A stretch of 64,000 nucleotides of DNA from an uncultured Sphingomonadaceae bacterium (lineage in GTDB: Bacteria > Pseudomonadota > Alphaproteobacteria > Sphingomonadales > Sphingomonadaceae): NCBI GenBank assembly GCA_937873035.1, contig CALMVA010000064.1, forward strand, positions 1 to 64,000, read 5' to 3'. The notes under the pieces are model-generated. The model saw only the letters and a list, made by a program, of their open reading frames with translations. It ran no database searches and had not been told where the DNA came from. Below, one piece after another: positions 25,130-33,376 of this stretch. Position numbers and translations under genes: made by a program. Position 1 is the first letter of the stretch; every line of letters starts with the position of its first letter.

Positions 25130-27488
25130 TTTCCAGACCTTTCGCTTTGGCAAGCGCCGCCATGACGTGCTCGCTTACGGGTTCAAGCACGTTGCGGCTG
25201 ACAAGATTGTTGATGGCGGATGATGAAAGGCCAAGCCAGTCGGTCATCACCTCTGCCGTATGTTCACCCATTAATGGGGCAGGGCGACAGTCCGGCGTGG
25301 CAATGGCTGCGGAGCGGACGTGCATGGCTTCGCTGTGATAGGGTTCAGGCAAATGTGGATGCTGTTCCACACGGAAGATGCCGCGCTCTCTATAATAGCC
25401 ATAATCGGGCTGTTCGGCGACGCGTAACATTCTGGCAGCGGGGATGCTGGCGGCCTGGAGCCGCGCGGCCGCTTGATCTGCATCCTGATTAGCCAGCCAG
25501 TCACGCACATGACCGTCTATTTCTGCCCGTCGCGCGGTTCTTGCGGCACGATCAAGCGTTGCGTCCAGATGTGGGATCATGCCGCACAAAGCCTTCCAAT
25601 CCGCATCATTGCGGACGGTGACGACGCACCATTGGTCGTCCCCCATTGTTGGAAATACGCCCCATGGGGCATCCGGCGGGTCATCGACATGATCGAGGCC
25701 AGCGGCGCGCGCGGCGATTTGCGCGGCCTGGTGGCCCAGTGCGATTTCAAGCTGCGCGGTTGAAACAAGCCCGCCCGTGCAACTTCGCTGCCGATCAACC
25801 AGAAGGGCAAGAACGCCGATTACACCGAGCCGGGCGGCAACATGGTCGGGATAGATGGTGAGCGAGTCGCTATGTCCATCTGCATCGCCCGCATAGCACC
25901 ATTGCCCGGAAAGCCCGCTGGCAGCCCGCACAAGCGGGCCATAGCCCATGCGCTTTGCCCAGGGGCCGGTGCTTCCAAAGGCCGAGCTTTCAACCATGAT
26001 GATGTCGGGCCTGATCTGTTTTAGCCGGGCATAGCCAAGGCCGAGCGAGTCCATGGTGCCCGGCTTGAAATTGGTCAGCACCACATCTGCCTGTCGCACC
26101 ATTTGCTCGAACAGCGCCTTGCCTTCGGGGTCGCGCAGATTGAGGCCAAGGCTGCGCTTGTTGCGATGCCCGGCGGCAAGGCTGACAGCCATACCCGTCG
26201 CCAGATCGGTCTGACGTGTTCCATCAGGAAAGGCGCGAGATTCCAGCTTGATGACATCCGCACCATTATCGGCAAGGAGGCGGCTTTGCTCTCCGCCAAC
26301 GACGATTACGCCAAGATCAAGCACCTTGATTCCATCAAGCGGGCGGTTGAGCCGGGCATGGTCTGGTTCTGGCAAAGGAGGGTGGTCGGCAAGAGGCGCT
26401 GGTCCCATGCGCACGCCATCAATTTCCATAAGGCCATTGGGAAGCAGAACGGTTTTTCCACTCCCCAGCGCGTATTTGTGAAAGACGCCGCGCTCAGTCA
26501 CGTGCGGACATTCAACCGCTTCGTCGCGTGTCAGCATGGCGGAGAGCGGCACGCCGTGTCGCATGGCGCCTGCTTCCAGCTCGGCCCGCGTCTGCGTCTC
26601 GAAAAAACGCCCGATTGCGGGGTAGAGCGTCGGTGTTTTAAGCCGCACGGCCATCTTCGAGAGGTCGGGCGAGGCGAATTCATCCGGGCGGCCCATCCAC
26701 TCGAACAGCCCCTGCCATTGACGCGCGGCGCCGATGTAGATGCGCACAAGGCCATCGACGCATCGGAAGATGGGATAGAGGATGCCCTTTACGGGCCGGT
26801 CGGGCGATAAAAGGCGTGCGGCCCGCCCCATGGTCGCGCTTCCGCTGATGCCATAGCCGGGGTCAAGCGCCTGCATTGCCGCATCGAGAACCGAAAAGTC
26901 GATAAGGTCGATTTTGCCGGTGCGCTGGCGGTTCACCAGTGCGAGCAGAAGGACATAGGCAAGTTGAGCTGCTGCACACTGAATTGCGAGATTTCCGGGC
27001 GGCAGAAGCGGCGCGCGACCGCGAATACCGGAGCGGGAGAGTTCGGCCGACAAGGCGTGGAAAACAGGGTCGGTCGCTTCCCAGTGGAAGAAACTGTTGC
27101 CCTCACCAAAATTGCTGCACAGCGCGATGATCGCGGCGGGAAAATCCGCCCGCAGCTTCTCCGCTGCCCAGTCGCCATGGCGGCCAAGCCCGTGGCTTCG
27201 ATCCACAAGGATGATGTCTGCCGAGGCCATCATATCGCGAAGGCTGTTCTGGTGGCTCAGGTCATCCGGGTCGGTCATGAGCCAGCGTTTCCCGGCATGG
27301 GCGGCCACCACATCAAAATCGTCCCGTGCGGTGAGCGACAATGCATCGAGCGAGGCTGGACCGTCGGGGCCGACGACGTGGAGAACGTCTGCGCCAAGTT
27401 CGGCCAACTGGCGCGTGGCAGAACCTATTGGGCCATCGACAATCTCCACGATGTGCAGCCCGGCCAATGGATAGCGTCGCTCAGTCAT
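25122..27488 (-). CDS. Double-domain CaiB/BaiF (class III) CoA-transferase
   Basis: This 788-aa protein consists of two class III CoA-transferase domains. The first (residues ~1-370) starts LAGLHIVEIVDGPIGSATRQLAELGADVLHV. The second (~390-770) starts DGIKVLDLGVIVVGGEQSRLLADNGADVIKLE, continues NKRSLGLNLRDPEGKALF, and has a candidate catalytic Asp in TIYPDHVAARLG. Single-domain members are about 400 aa, so this is a fused or duplicated form. It would move CoA between an acid and a CoA thioester and so activate a pathway intermediate. It leads the operon containing crotonase and thiolase, with operator site 4 about 70 bp upstream. Confidence 0.9.
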   Translation of the reverse strand: MTERRYPLAGLHIVEIVDGPIGSATRQLAELGADVLHVVGPDGPASLDALSLTARDDFDVVAAHAGKRWLMTDPDDLSHQNSLRDMMASADIILVDRSHGLGRHGDWAAEKLRADFPAAIIALCSNFGEGNSFFHWEATDPVFHALSAELSRSGIRGRAPLLPPGNLAIQCAAAQLAYVLLLALVNRQRTGKIDLIDFSVLDAAMQALDPGYGISGSATMGRAARLLSPDRPVKGILYPIFRCVDGLVRIYIGAARQWQGLFEWMGRPDEFASPDLSKMAVRLKTPTLYPAIGRFFETQTRAELEAGAMRHGVPLSAMLTRDEAVECPHVTERGVFHKYALGSGKTVLLPNGLMEIDGVRMGPAPLADHPPLPEPDHARLNRPLDGIKVLDLGVIVVGGEQSRLLADNGADVIKLESRAFPDGTRQTDLATGMAVSLAAGHRNKRSLGLNLRDPEGKALFEQMVRQADVVLTNFKPGTMDSLGLGYARLKQIRPDIIMVESSAFGSTGPWAKRMGYGPLVRAASGLSGQWCYAGDADGHSDSLTIYPDHVAARLGVIGVLALLVDRQRSCTGGLVSTAQLEIALGHQAAQIAARAAGLDHVDDPPDAPWGVFPTMGDDQWCVVTVRNDADWKALCGMIPHLDATLDRAARTARRAEIDGHVRDWLANQDADQAAARLQAASIPAARMLRVAEQPDYGYYRERGIFRVEQHPHLPEPYHSEAMHVRSAAIATPDCRPAPLMGEHTAEVMTDWLGLSSSAINNLVSRNVLEPVSEHVMAALAKAKGLENE

Positions 27489-27559
27489 TGATCGTTCTTC
27501 CCTGCACCAGCCTCTCGCCCCTTCTCGCGCACGCTTCGAACCTCGCGCGGGTTTGTGAT

Positions 27560-27580
27560 TTATCTATAGGTGTTCGATAA
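27560..27580. promoter_or_regulatory. Island operator site 4
   Basis: TTATCTA-TAGGTGT-TCGATAA: the left arm matches the consensus exactly, and the right arm differs at one base (TCGATAA instead of TAGATAA). It lies upstream of the CoA-transferase operon (start 27488, minus strand). Confidence 0.65.
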
Positions 27581-27622
27581 TGTATTTGCCAGATGGTTCA
27601 AGGGGGAATCGCCCCATGGCGA

Positions 27623-28675
27623 TCAGGTTAGCAAGGCATCCAGTGTTCCCAGGTCGATAATCGCCGCTGCCGCGCGTTCGGCGTTGCGGATGCACATTGG
27701 TTCGGGCTGAAGTTCCGCCGGGCAGAGCGCGAAGAGGAACATCCACGCGGCATGGCGAACATAATCTCGCCACGCCGCCTCAAAGTCTGGAGCTTGAACG
27801 CCCAGCCCTTCGAGTTGTTTCAGATAGCGGGCGAGTTGCTCATGCTGGCAGGCCCGCCGCTGTTCAACGGTCTGGGAGCTGATGATCGCATAGCTCACAT
27901 CCCATGCCCAATGGCCCTGCATGATCGTCGCCCAATCAAGCAGGCCGGGTGCGCCGTTTGTATCGTAGAATTGGTTGCCGACATGGGGGTCGCCATGCAC
28001 CACGCAAATCGGGTTGGCGGCATCATCACGCACCAGTTGGTGGATTGCGGCACCAATCCTGCCCTTGTCGCGCAGAGCGTCAGGAATGGCATCAAAGCGC
28101 GGTCGGCCTGTCGCATAGTCCCAAAAGCCCATGAACTGGCCGGTCACGTTGTTGCTATGGATGACGCCGCCGGGCTTCAGCCATTCCCACTGGTTGAGTG
28201 AAGGGGACCGCCAGTGCGCGGCGTGAAGCCGAGCCAGCATGGCAAGTATCGCATCCATTCTGTCTGGCGGCACGGGTGTGTCCTGATTGCCAAACGTTAC
28301 GGGGCGAAGATTCAAGTCTTCGTATATGACGATGCCGCTTGCCTGATCGGGGGCGATTTCCGTGCCGTAGGGCTTGGGAATGTTGAGCGTCAGCGACGGC
28401 GCAAGATCACGGAAGAAGAAGGCTTCTATCGTGCTGTGGGCGGCCTGTTCGGCAAGCTGGGTTTCCAGCCCGCATTTGAGCCAGAGTGAGGCGGGCAGGG
28501 CATGGGCTTGCCCGGCGTCGTTATAGCCGAGGAAATATTCCACCTTGGTTGCGGTGCCGCTGATGATTGTTCCACGATCAAGCCGCGTCACCTGCGTTCC
28601 GGGGAAATTCCGCGCGAGGCACTGGCCGAACCAGTCGCGGTCTATGGCGTCGATGGAGGCGGGAAATCCGGTCAT
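27623..28675 (-). CDS. APH-type phosphotransferase
   Basis: This is a 350-aa kinase-fold protein. It shows GTIISGTATKVEYFL (N-lobe), IVIYEDLNLRPVTFG (hinge), the catalytic loop VVHGDPHVGNQF and the metal site LLDWATIMQGHWAWD. It resembles the family of phosphotransferases found in sphingomonad catabolic clusters and is only distantly related to the kinase at 4712. The ATG is embedded in an ATGA overlap with the ancestral reading frame of the small gene upstream, so the pair was translationally coupled before the frameshift. It may phosphorylate a hydroxylated intermediate; no substrate can be assigned. Confidence 0.86.
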   Translation of the reverse strand: MTGFPASIDAIDRDWFGQCLARNFPGTQVTRLDRGTIISGTATKVEYFLGYNDAGQAHALPASLWLKCGLETQLAEQAAHSTIEAFFFRDLAPSLTLNIPKPYGTEIAPDQASGIVIYEDLNLRPVTFGNQDTPVPPDRMDAILAMLARLHAAHWRSPSLNQWEWLKPGGVIHSNNVTGQFMGFWDYATGRPRFDAIPDALRDKGRIGAAIHQLVRDDAANPICVVHGDPHVGNQFYDTNGAPGLLDWATIMQGHWAWDVSYAIISSQTVEQRRACQHEQLARYLKQLEGLGVQAPDFEAAWRDYVRHAAWMFLFALCPAELQPEPMCIRNAERAAAAIIDLGTLDALLT

Positions 28676-28832
28676 GCCATCAACCCCAGTTCACGGCGCA
28701 TCTGTGGTGAGACCCGGCGCTCAATGTCTCAATGTCTGTCCAGCCAAGAGAGTAGCTTTCCTGCCAGCCTGCGCCCTTGCCGGGGGCTGGGATGCGGCGC
28801 CTCCGGTCGGCATCGCAAATGCTGTCTGACAT
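28672..28832 (-). pseudogene. Small ~50-aa gene frameshifted by an 8-bp tandem duplication
   Basis: A small reading frame starts at 28832 behind a strong ribosome-binding site (AAGGAGAGG, 6-7 nt spacer). As read it gives 50 residues and stops at 28680. The sequence TCAATGTC is present twice in tandem at 28721-28736. Removing one copy shifts the C-terminal part into a frame reading WTDIERRVSPQMRRELGLMA, which stops at 28672-28674, overlapping the ATG of the kinase gene in an ATGA arrangement. That tidy coupling suggests the one-copy form was the original. The protein is rich in Arg and Asp, has no signal peptide and is not a family I recognise. It may be a small partner of the kinase, as LvaB is for LvaA, but this is speculative. 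Confidence 0.6.
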
Positions 28833-28847
28833 GATGGCCTCTCCTTG

Positions 28848-28868
28848 TTGTCTAATGACTATAGATTT
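28848..28868. promoter_or_regulatory. Island operator site 5a
   Basis: TTGTCTA-ATGACTA-TAGATTT: one mismatch to the ATCTA-N7-TAGAT core (GTCTA). It lies in the divergent gap between the small gene/kinase operon (minus) and the TonB receptor (plus). Confidence 0.65.
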
Positions 28869-28890
28869 ATCTTGACGCCCGCCGGAATCA

Positions 28891-28911
28891 ATATCTATGC
28901 TCCATAAATGA
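28891..28911. promoter_or_regulatory. Island operator site 5b (weak)
   Basis: ATATCTA-TGCTCCA-TAAATGA: the left half-site is exact and the right half has one mismatch in the core (TAAAT). It lies 43 bp downstream of site 5a and 50 bp before the receptor start, so it may be a second, weaker site. Confidence 0.4.
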
Positions 28912-28961
28912 ACACGCGAGGCATCAAGCCCGGTGTCGTAGCTGGAGAGGGAGGGGCCTTT

Positions 28962-31154
28962 ATGCGCAAGGCATCTTATCAGACGATTTTGCGGACGACT
29001 GTTGCAGGGTGCTGCTTGATGCTCGCGGCGGGCCTGCCAGGCCATGCCTATGCTGAAGCCGTTGATGTGGTGGAAGCGGCGGCCGGTGATGGTGACATCG
29101 TGGTGACAGCGCAGCGGCGCGAAGAAAAAGCGAAGGATGTTCCGATTACGCTGACGACGATCACGTCGGACGTTCTCGGCAATGGCGACGTCCAGCAGTT
29201 GAGCGACATTTCAAAGCTCACGCCCGCGCTGCGCTTCGATAATTATGGCGGCTTTGCGCAGCCCACAATTCGCGGCGTCGGCACGGCGGTGTCGGCCTCT
29301 GGCGCGGGCTCAAATGTTGGCATCTATATCGATGGCTTCTATGCGCCCAACCCGCTCTCTGCGGACTTCCAGTTGCTAAGCGTTGAGAGCGTAACGGTTC
29401 TCAAAGGGCCGCAGGGCACGCTGTTCGGACGCAACTCGACGGGCGGCGCCATTCAAGTAACGACCAGCAAGCCGAGCCAGGATGCGCGCGGCGTGGCTGA
29501 AGTCTCTTATGGTCGCTTCAACGCGCAAAAATATCAACTCTATGCGACCGGCGGCCTGACGGATACCGTCGCGGTCGACATTGCAGCGCTGTATCGCAAG
29601 GGAAATGGCTTCGTCCGCAACACAGTTACAGGCAGCAAGAAAGATGCAGCCTATGATGCATGGTCGGTTCGTGCCGGGGTGAAGGTGGATTTGTCGGACA
29701 ACGCATCGATCCTGTTCCGCTACACCCATGCCGACACGCAGGATCCGACGTCACTCGTTGCCAATTCCTACATTGAAAACGGCGTCACGCAGAGTGTTGG
29801 TGCCATCATTCCCGGTGCTGTGACGGCGACGAAATATAACGAAGTCTCAAATACGAGCCGGACATATTTTGACTCGCTGGTAAACGCCTATCAGTTGACG
29901 GGCGAGTTTGATTTGGGGTTCGCCTCGCTGACCTCCTACACCCAATATCGTGACGAAAGCTCGCAGTCCTTCCTCGATCTCGACGGATCGAGCATCCCGG
30001 TATTTGACGTCGATTTCTACATCACGGACAAGATATTCACGCAGGAGCTGCTGCTTGCCTCGCAGGGTGATGGTCCGCTGCAATGGACCGTTGGTGGCTT
30101 CTATTTCTCTGACAAAAACCGCTTCCAGCACCTGAATGGCTATGTTTCGGGAGGGCCCGGCGGCCTCATTTCCAAGTCGCAGACCGACACCAGCTCGGTC
30201 GCCGCCTTTGCAGATCTTACTTATGCGCTGACGCCGGAGCTGTTTTTGACCGGTGGCCTTCGCTACAGTCACGACGCGGTCAAGAATGGCGGATTCTTCC
30301 TTGGGCCGCTTGCTGGCGGCGGCGGCTTTGTGCCGATTCCTGCGATTTCGGATGATCGTGTTACACCGCGCGCGGTTCTGCGCTACAAGCCGTCAGACGC
30401 ATCGAGCCTCTATGTCTCCTATTCTGGCGGGCACAAGGCGGCCATTCTCAACCCGAATGGCTTTGCAACGACGCCGGTCAAGGCTGAGAAGATTGAGGCG
30501 TTCGAGGTCGGCTATAAATACAGCGCACGCGGGCTGAGCCTCGACCTTTCAGCCTATCATTATAATTACACCAACCTTCAGGTGGCGAGTTACAACGGCA
30601 CACAGTCGCTGATTAACAATGCCGCCAACTCACGCGTGAACGGCGTTGAAGGGCAATTGGCGTATAAGGTGTCAGACGCGTTCAGCTTCAATATGGGTGC
30701 GGCCTATACCGACGCCAAATATAAGAGCTTCCCCGGTTCACCCGCCTTCTTCCAGTGTCTGGTTCCGGCGTGCGGGGCGGGCTTCGGCCTTTTCCCGACG
30801 ACCAGCATTGATGCCAGTGGCTTCCGCATGGCGCGCTCGCCCAAGTTTACGGGCAATGTCGGTGCACGCTATGAGGCCGATCTTGCGGGCGGCAAGCTGG
30901 GCCTGTCGGGCAATCTTTCTTACACATCGAAGGCCTATTTCGATAGTTCGCAGCAGTTCTTCCAGAAGGGTTATGAGCTGCTCAGTCTGCGCGCTGAGTG
31001 GACCGATCCGAGCGAGCGTTACACGCTGGCGGTCTATGGCGATAATCTGACCAACTCGAAATATTACAACCAGATCCTGCCTGGCCAGTTCGCTATCCAG
31101 ACTGTGTGGGGTTCGCCCACCACCTGGGGCGTATCGGCCCGCGCGAAATTCTGA
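28962..31154 (+). CDS. TonB-dependent receptor (outer membrane)
   Basis: This 730-aa receptor is the likely importer of the island's substrate. The signal peptide runs from MRKASYQTILRTT through a hydrophobic core to HAYAEA. The plug domain contains GDIVVTAQRREEKAKDVPIT and VESVTVLKGPQGTLFGRNSTGG near residues 140-165. The barrel ends with VSARAKF, whose final Phe is the outer-membrane signature. The start at 28962 is chosen over an ATG at 28908 because it gives a normal signal peptide and has GGAGAGGGAGG upstream. Two operator-like sites are in its promoter region, tying uptake to the catabolic genes. A strong terminator follows. Confidence 0.94.
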   Translation: MRKASYQTILRTTVAGCCLMLAAGLPGHAYAEAVDVVEAAAGDGDIVVTAQRREEKAKDVPITLTTITSDVLGNGDVQQLSDISKLTPALRFDNYGGFAQPTIRGVGTAVSASGAGSNVGIYIDGFYAPNPLSADFQLLSVESVTVLKGPQGTLFGRNSTGGAIQVTTSKPSQDARGVAEVSYGRFNAQKYQLYATGGLTDTVAVDIAALYRKGNGFVRNTVTGSKKDAAYDAWSVRAGVKVDLSDNASILFRYTHADTQDPTSLVANSYIENGVTQSVGAIIPGAVTATKYNEVSNTSRTYFDSLVNAYQLTGEFDLGFASLTSYTQYRDESSQSFLDLDGSSIPVFDVDFYITDKIFTQELLLASQGDGPLQWTVGGFYFSDKNRFQHLNGYVSGGPGGLISKSQTDTSSVAAFADLTYALTPELFLTGGLRYSHDAVKNGGFFLGPLAGGGGFVPIPAISDDRVTPRAVLRYKPSDASSLYVSYSGGHKAAILNPNGFATTPVKAEKIEAFEVGYKYSARGLSLDLSAYHYNYTNLQVASYNGTQSLINNAANSRVNGVEGQLAYKVSDAFSFNMGAAYTDAKYKSFPGSPAFFQCLVPACGAGFGLFPTTSIDASGFRMARSPKFTGNVGARYEADLAGGKLGLSGNLSYTSKAYFDSSQQFFQKGYELLSLRAEWTDPSERYTLAVYGDNLTNSKYYNQILPGQFAIQTVWGSPTTWGVSARAKF

Positions 31155-31182
31155 TCGCATCTCCCGGATCAGAAGAAGGGAA

Positions 31183-31215
31183 GGGGCTCCGCCGAAAGGC
31201 GGGGCCCTCTTTTTT
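31183..31215 (+). terminator. Rho-independent terminator after TonB receptor
   Basis: A GC-rich stem (GGGCTCCGCC at 31184-31193, GGCGGGGCCC at 31198-31207) closes a GAAA tetraloop and is followed by CTCTTTTTT-type T-rich sequence. It lies 28 bp after the receptor stop codon. Confidence 0.85.
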
Positions 31216-31216
31216 G

Positions 31217-31257
31217 TCTGGAGCGCGGTTTGGATTCAATCAAAACCGCGCTCCAGA
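31217..31257. repeat. 41-bp near-perfect palindrome
   Basis: Two 20-bp arms with a single mismatch around a 1-nt centre. The outer arms are TCTGGAGCGCGGTTT and its complement, and the core is GATT-C-AATC. It sits between the convergent TonB receptor and GMC oxidoreductase genes, directly after the terminator. A structurally related nested palindrome is at 44565-44639. It may be a dispersed intergenic repeat or a bidirectional terminator. Confidence 0.7.
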
Positions 31258-31315
31258 TCATTGATTATCCGTGATTTCCGAGCCGTTCGTTGTCTCCGTC
31301 TCACTCGAAATCACT

Positions 31316-32902
31316 CTATCGCAAGATAATGTCGGCGGCGCGCCAGGCCATGGCCATGGTCGGACCGTTGGTGTTGCCTGAAGGGATGATGGGCATGATG
31401 GATGTATCCATGACCCGCAGCCCCTCTACGCCGCGCACGCGCAGTTCCGGGTCCACCACCGAAGCCGCGTCACTCCCCATTCGGCAAGATCCGACCGCGT
31501 GGTAACCGCAGGTGCCGAACTTGTCATAAGCGGCAATAATCTCGTCATCGGTCTGATAGGCAGGGCCGGGCGATGTTTCCTCGGCGATGAGGCTCGCCAG
31601 CGGCTCGGTCGCCAGATAGCGCCGCACCGCATGAACAAGGTCGACCATCTTCTTGCGATCATGCGCGGTGGCATGGTGATTGGCGGATATGGAGGCGGGG
31701 GCTTCTGGCGCGCGGGTCTCGATATGGATGCTGCCCTTTGAATCCGGGCGCAGCGTGTAAAGCGTAACGTGCATCCCCGGTACGGTTTCAACCTGTGTGC
31801 GATCATCCATGTTGAAGCTGAATGGGGCCACGAGAATCTGGGCATCTGGCCTGTTCAAGCTAGGGTCAGTCTTGAGCCAGCCGACAATCTCATAGGATGC
31901 GGCAGACATCAGCCCATCCACGCCAAGATAGTATTTGATACCATTCCAGATCGCCCGCCAGCCGGAATATTGTCGGTTATGCGATATGTCTGCCTTGAGG
32001 CGCGCCTGAAGCAGCATCGCACGATGCTCGATCAGATTTTCGCCGACCTGAGGGTTGGCGTGGACCATGGCAATGCCGAGCGGCTCCAGCAGGGCCGGAT
32101 CGCCAATGCCGGATCTCTCAAGGATGGCGGGGCTGGCAAGGGCGCCTGCGCACAAGATGATTTCGCGGCCCATATGCGTTTCGGTGGCGCCATTGCGATG
32201 CACCAGAACGCCCGTCGCGCGCTTGCCGTCAAATACGACTCGATCGACCGTTGCGCCGGTCAGAACGGTCAGATTGGGGCGCGCCATTGCGGGCTTCAGA
32301 AAAGCGATGGCAGCGCTTTGGCGCTTGCGCTTATAGACGGTGCGGGGCGCGTAGCCGATGGAGACGGCGTCATCGGGCTCATTCATATCTCGCTTGGTCG
32401 CCCAACCCAGTGCATTGCCTGCTGCAATCTGCGCTTCGCTCAGCCGGTCTCGCAGCGTTGGCAGAGTGATTTTCATCGGACCATCCGCCCCGCGCGTTTC
32501 GGCCCCGCCCAGCTCATGGTTTTCAAGCGCCTTATATGCTTGGCCAATATGGTCCCAATTCCAGTCATCGCTCGAAAGTTCGGCAATGCCGTCAAAATCG
32601 GCCGGCATCCCGCGCACATACATCATGCCATTGATGGAAGTGGAGCCGCCCAGAACACGTCCGCGCGCCCAATATTCACTCTTGTTGCCGGTCGAGGCTT
32701 CGGGCTTGCTCTCGTGCGCCCAGATATGGCCGGGGTCCGCCATCACCTTGGCTATTCCTTTGGGCATATGAATGAGCGGGTGGCTATCCCTTGGGCCGGC
32801 CTCAAGCAGCAAGACGTTATTGGCTGGGTTCTCGGACAATCGGTAGGCAAGCACGCATCCAGCAGCCCCCGACCCGACGATAATGAAATCGTAGCTGGAC
32901 AT
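31316..32902 (-). CDS. GMC family FAD-dependent oxidoreductase (choline dehydrogenase-like)
   Basis: This is a 528-aa glucose-methanol-choline oxidoreductase that would oxidise an alcohol to an aldehyde or ketone. It has the N-terminal dinucleotide-binding motif YDFIIVGSGAAGCVLA followed by LLLEAG, the GMC signature RVLGGSTSINGMMYVRG near residue 85, ILCAGALASPAILERSGIG near 255, and the C-terminal catalytic His region GTCGYHAVGSCRMG, then NGPTMAMAWRAAD. The ATG at 32902 is used. It diverges from the ferredoxin/Rieske operon with operator site 6 between them. It is paralogous to the frameshifted GMC gene at 44721. Confidence 0.94.
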   Translation of the reverse strand: MSSYDFIIVGSGAAGCVLAYRLSENPANNVLLLEAGPRDSHPLIHMPKGIAKVMADPGHIWAHESKPEASTGNKSEYWARGRVLGGSTSINGMMYVRGMPADFDGIAELSSDDWNWDHIGQAYKALENHELGGAETRGADGPMKITLPTLRDRLSEAQIAAGNALGWATKRDMNEPDDAVSIGYAPRTVYKRKRQSAAIAFLKPAMARPNLTVLTGATVDRVVFDGKRATGVLVHRNGATETHMGREIILCAGALASPAILERSGIGDPALLEPLGIAMVHANPQVGENLIEHRAMLLQARLKADISHNRQYSGWRAIWNGIKYYLGVDGLMSAASYEIVGWLKTDPSLNRPDAQILVAPFSFNMDDRTQVETVPGMHVTLYTLRPDSKGSIHIETRAPEAPASISANHHATAHDRKKMVDLVHAVRRYLATEPLASLIAEETSPGPAYQTDDEIIAAYDKFGTCGYHAVGSCRMGSDAASVVDPELRVRGVEGLRVMDTSIMPIIPSGNTNGPTMAMAWRAADIILR

Positions 32903-32929
32903 ATATCCTCTCCCCCGGCCTTGTCGATT

Positions 32930-32950
32930 AAATCTAATTGACATAGATAA
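32930..32950. promoter_or_regulatory. Island operator site 6
   Basis: AAATCTA-ATTGACA-TAGATAA: exact ATCTA-N7-TAGAT core. It is located in the divergent promoter between the GMC oxidoreductase (minus, start 32902) and the ferredoxin (plus, start 32989). Confidence 0.75.
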
Positions 32951-32988
32951 AGCGGCAAATCAACAGATCAGCAAGCACGGGAGGGGTT

Positions 32989-33309
32989 ATGGTGCACATC
33001 CGTTTCGAGCAGCCCGACGGCAGTTCGCAAGACATTGACGCGACCGTTGGGGAAAGCCTGATGGCGAGCGCCAAGGCGCAAGGGGTGGAAGGCATCCTTG
33101 CTGAGTGCGGCGGCTCGATGGTGTGCGGCACCTGCCATGTTTATGTGAAGGAGCCGTGGTTCTCGCAACTGGCCGCGCCGTCCGCGATGGAGGCCGATAT
33201 GCTCGACTGCGGCCTGCAACAGCAGCCAAATTCGCGCCTATCTTGCCAGATTATCGTGGCACCTGACATGGACGGTATGGAAATCGCCGTGCCGCAATCG
33301 CAACGCTAA
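32989..33309 (+). CDS. 2Fe-2S ferredoxin (putidaredoxin type)
   Basis: This is a 106-aa 2Fe-2S ferredoxin. The cluster ligands are in ECGGSMVCGTCHVYV (C-x5-C-x2-C) and RLSCQII. Putidaredoxin-type ferredoxins serve P450cam-like enzymes, and the operon downstream holds both a Rieske oxygenase and a CYP101-like P450, so either could be its partner. No ferredoxin reductase gene is in the window, implying a shared reductase elsewhere in the genome. The ATG is at 32989 behind GGGAGGGG. It is the first gene of the plus-strand operon extending to 38888. Confidence 0.93.
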   Translation: MVHIRFEQPDGSSQDIDATVGESLMASAKAQGVEGILAECGGSMVCGTCHVYVKEPWFSQLAAPSAMEADMLDCGLQQQPNSRLSCQIIVAPDMDGMEIAVPQSQR

Positions 33310-33329
33310 TATCTATTGATAGTAGATTA
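33309..33329. promoter_or_regulatory. Island operator site 7
   Basis: ATATCTA-TTGATAG-TAGATTA: exact ATCTA-N7-TAGAT core, beginning at the last base of the ferredoxin stop codon and lying 48 bp before the Rieske oxygenase start. It implies an internal promoter in the operon. Confidence 0.72.
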
Positions 33330-33376
33330 TGCCTGTGATAGCGAACGGGCATAATTATCAAGGAGAGGATTCGGCC

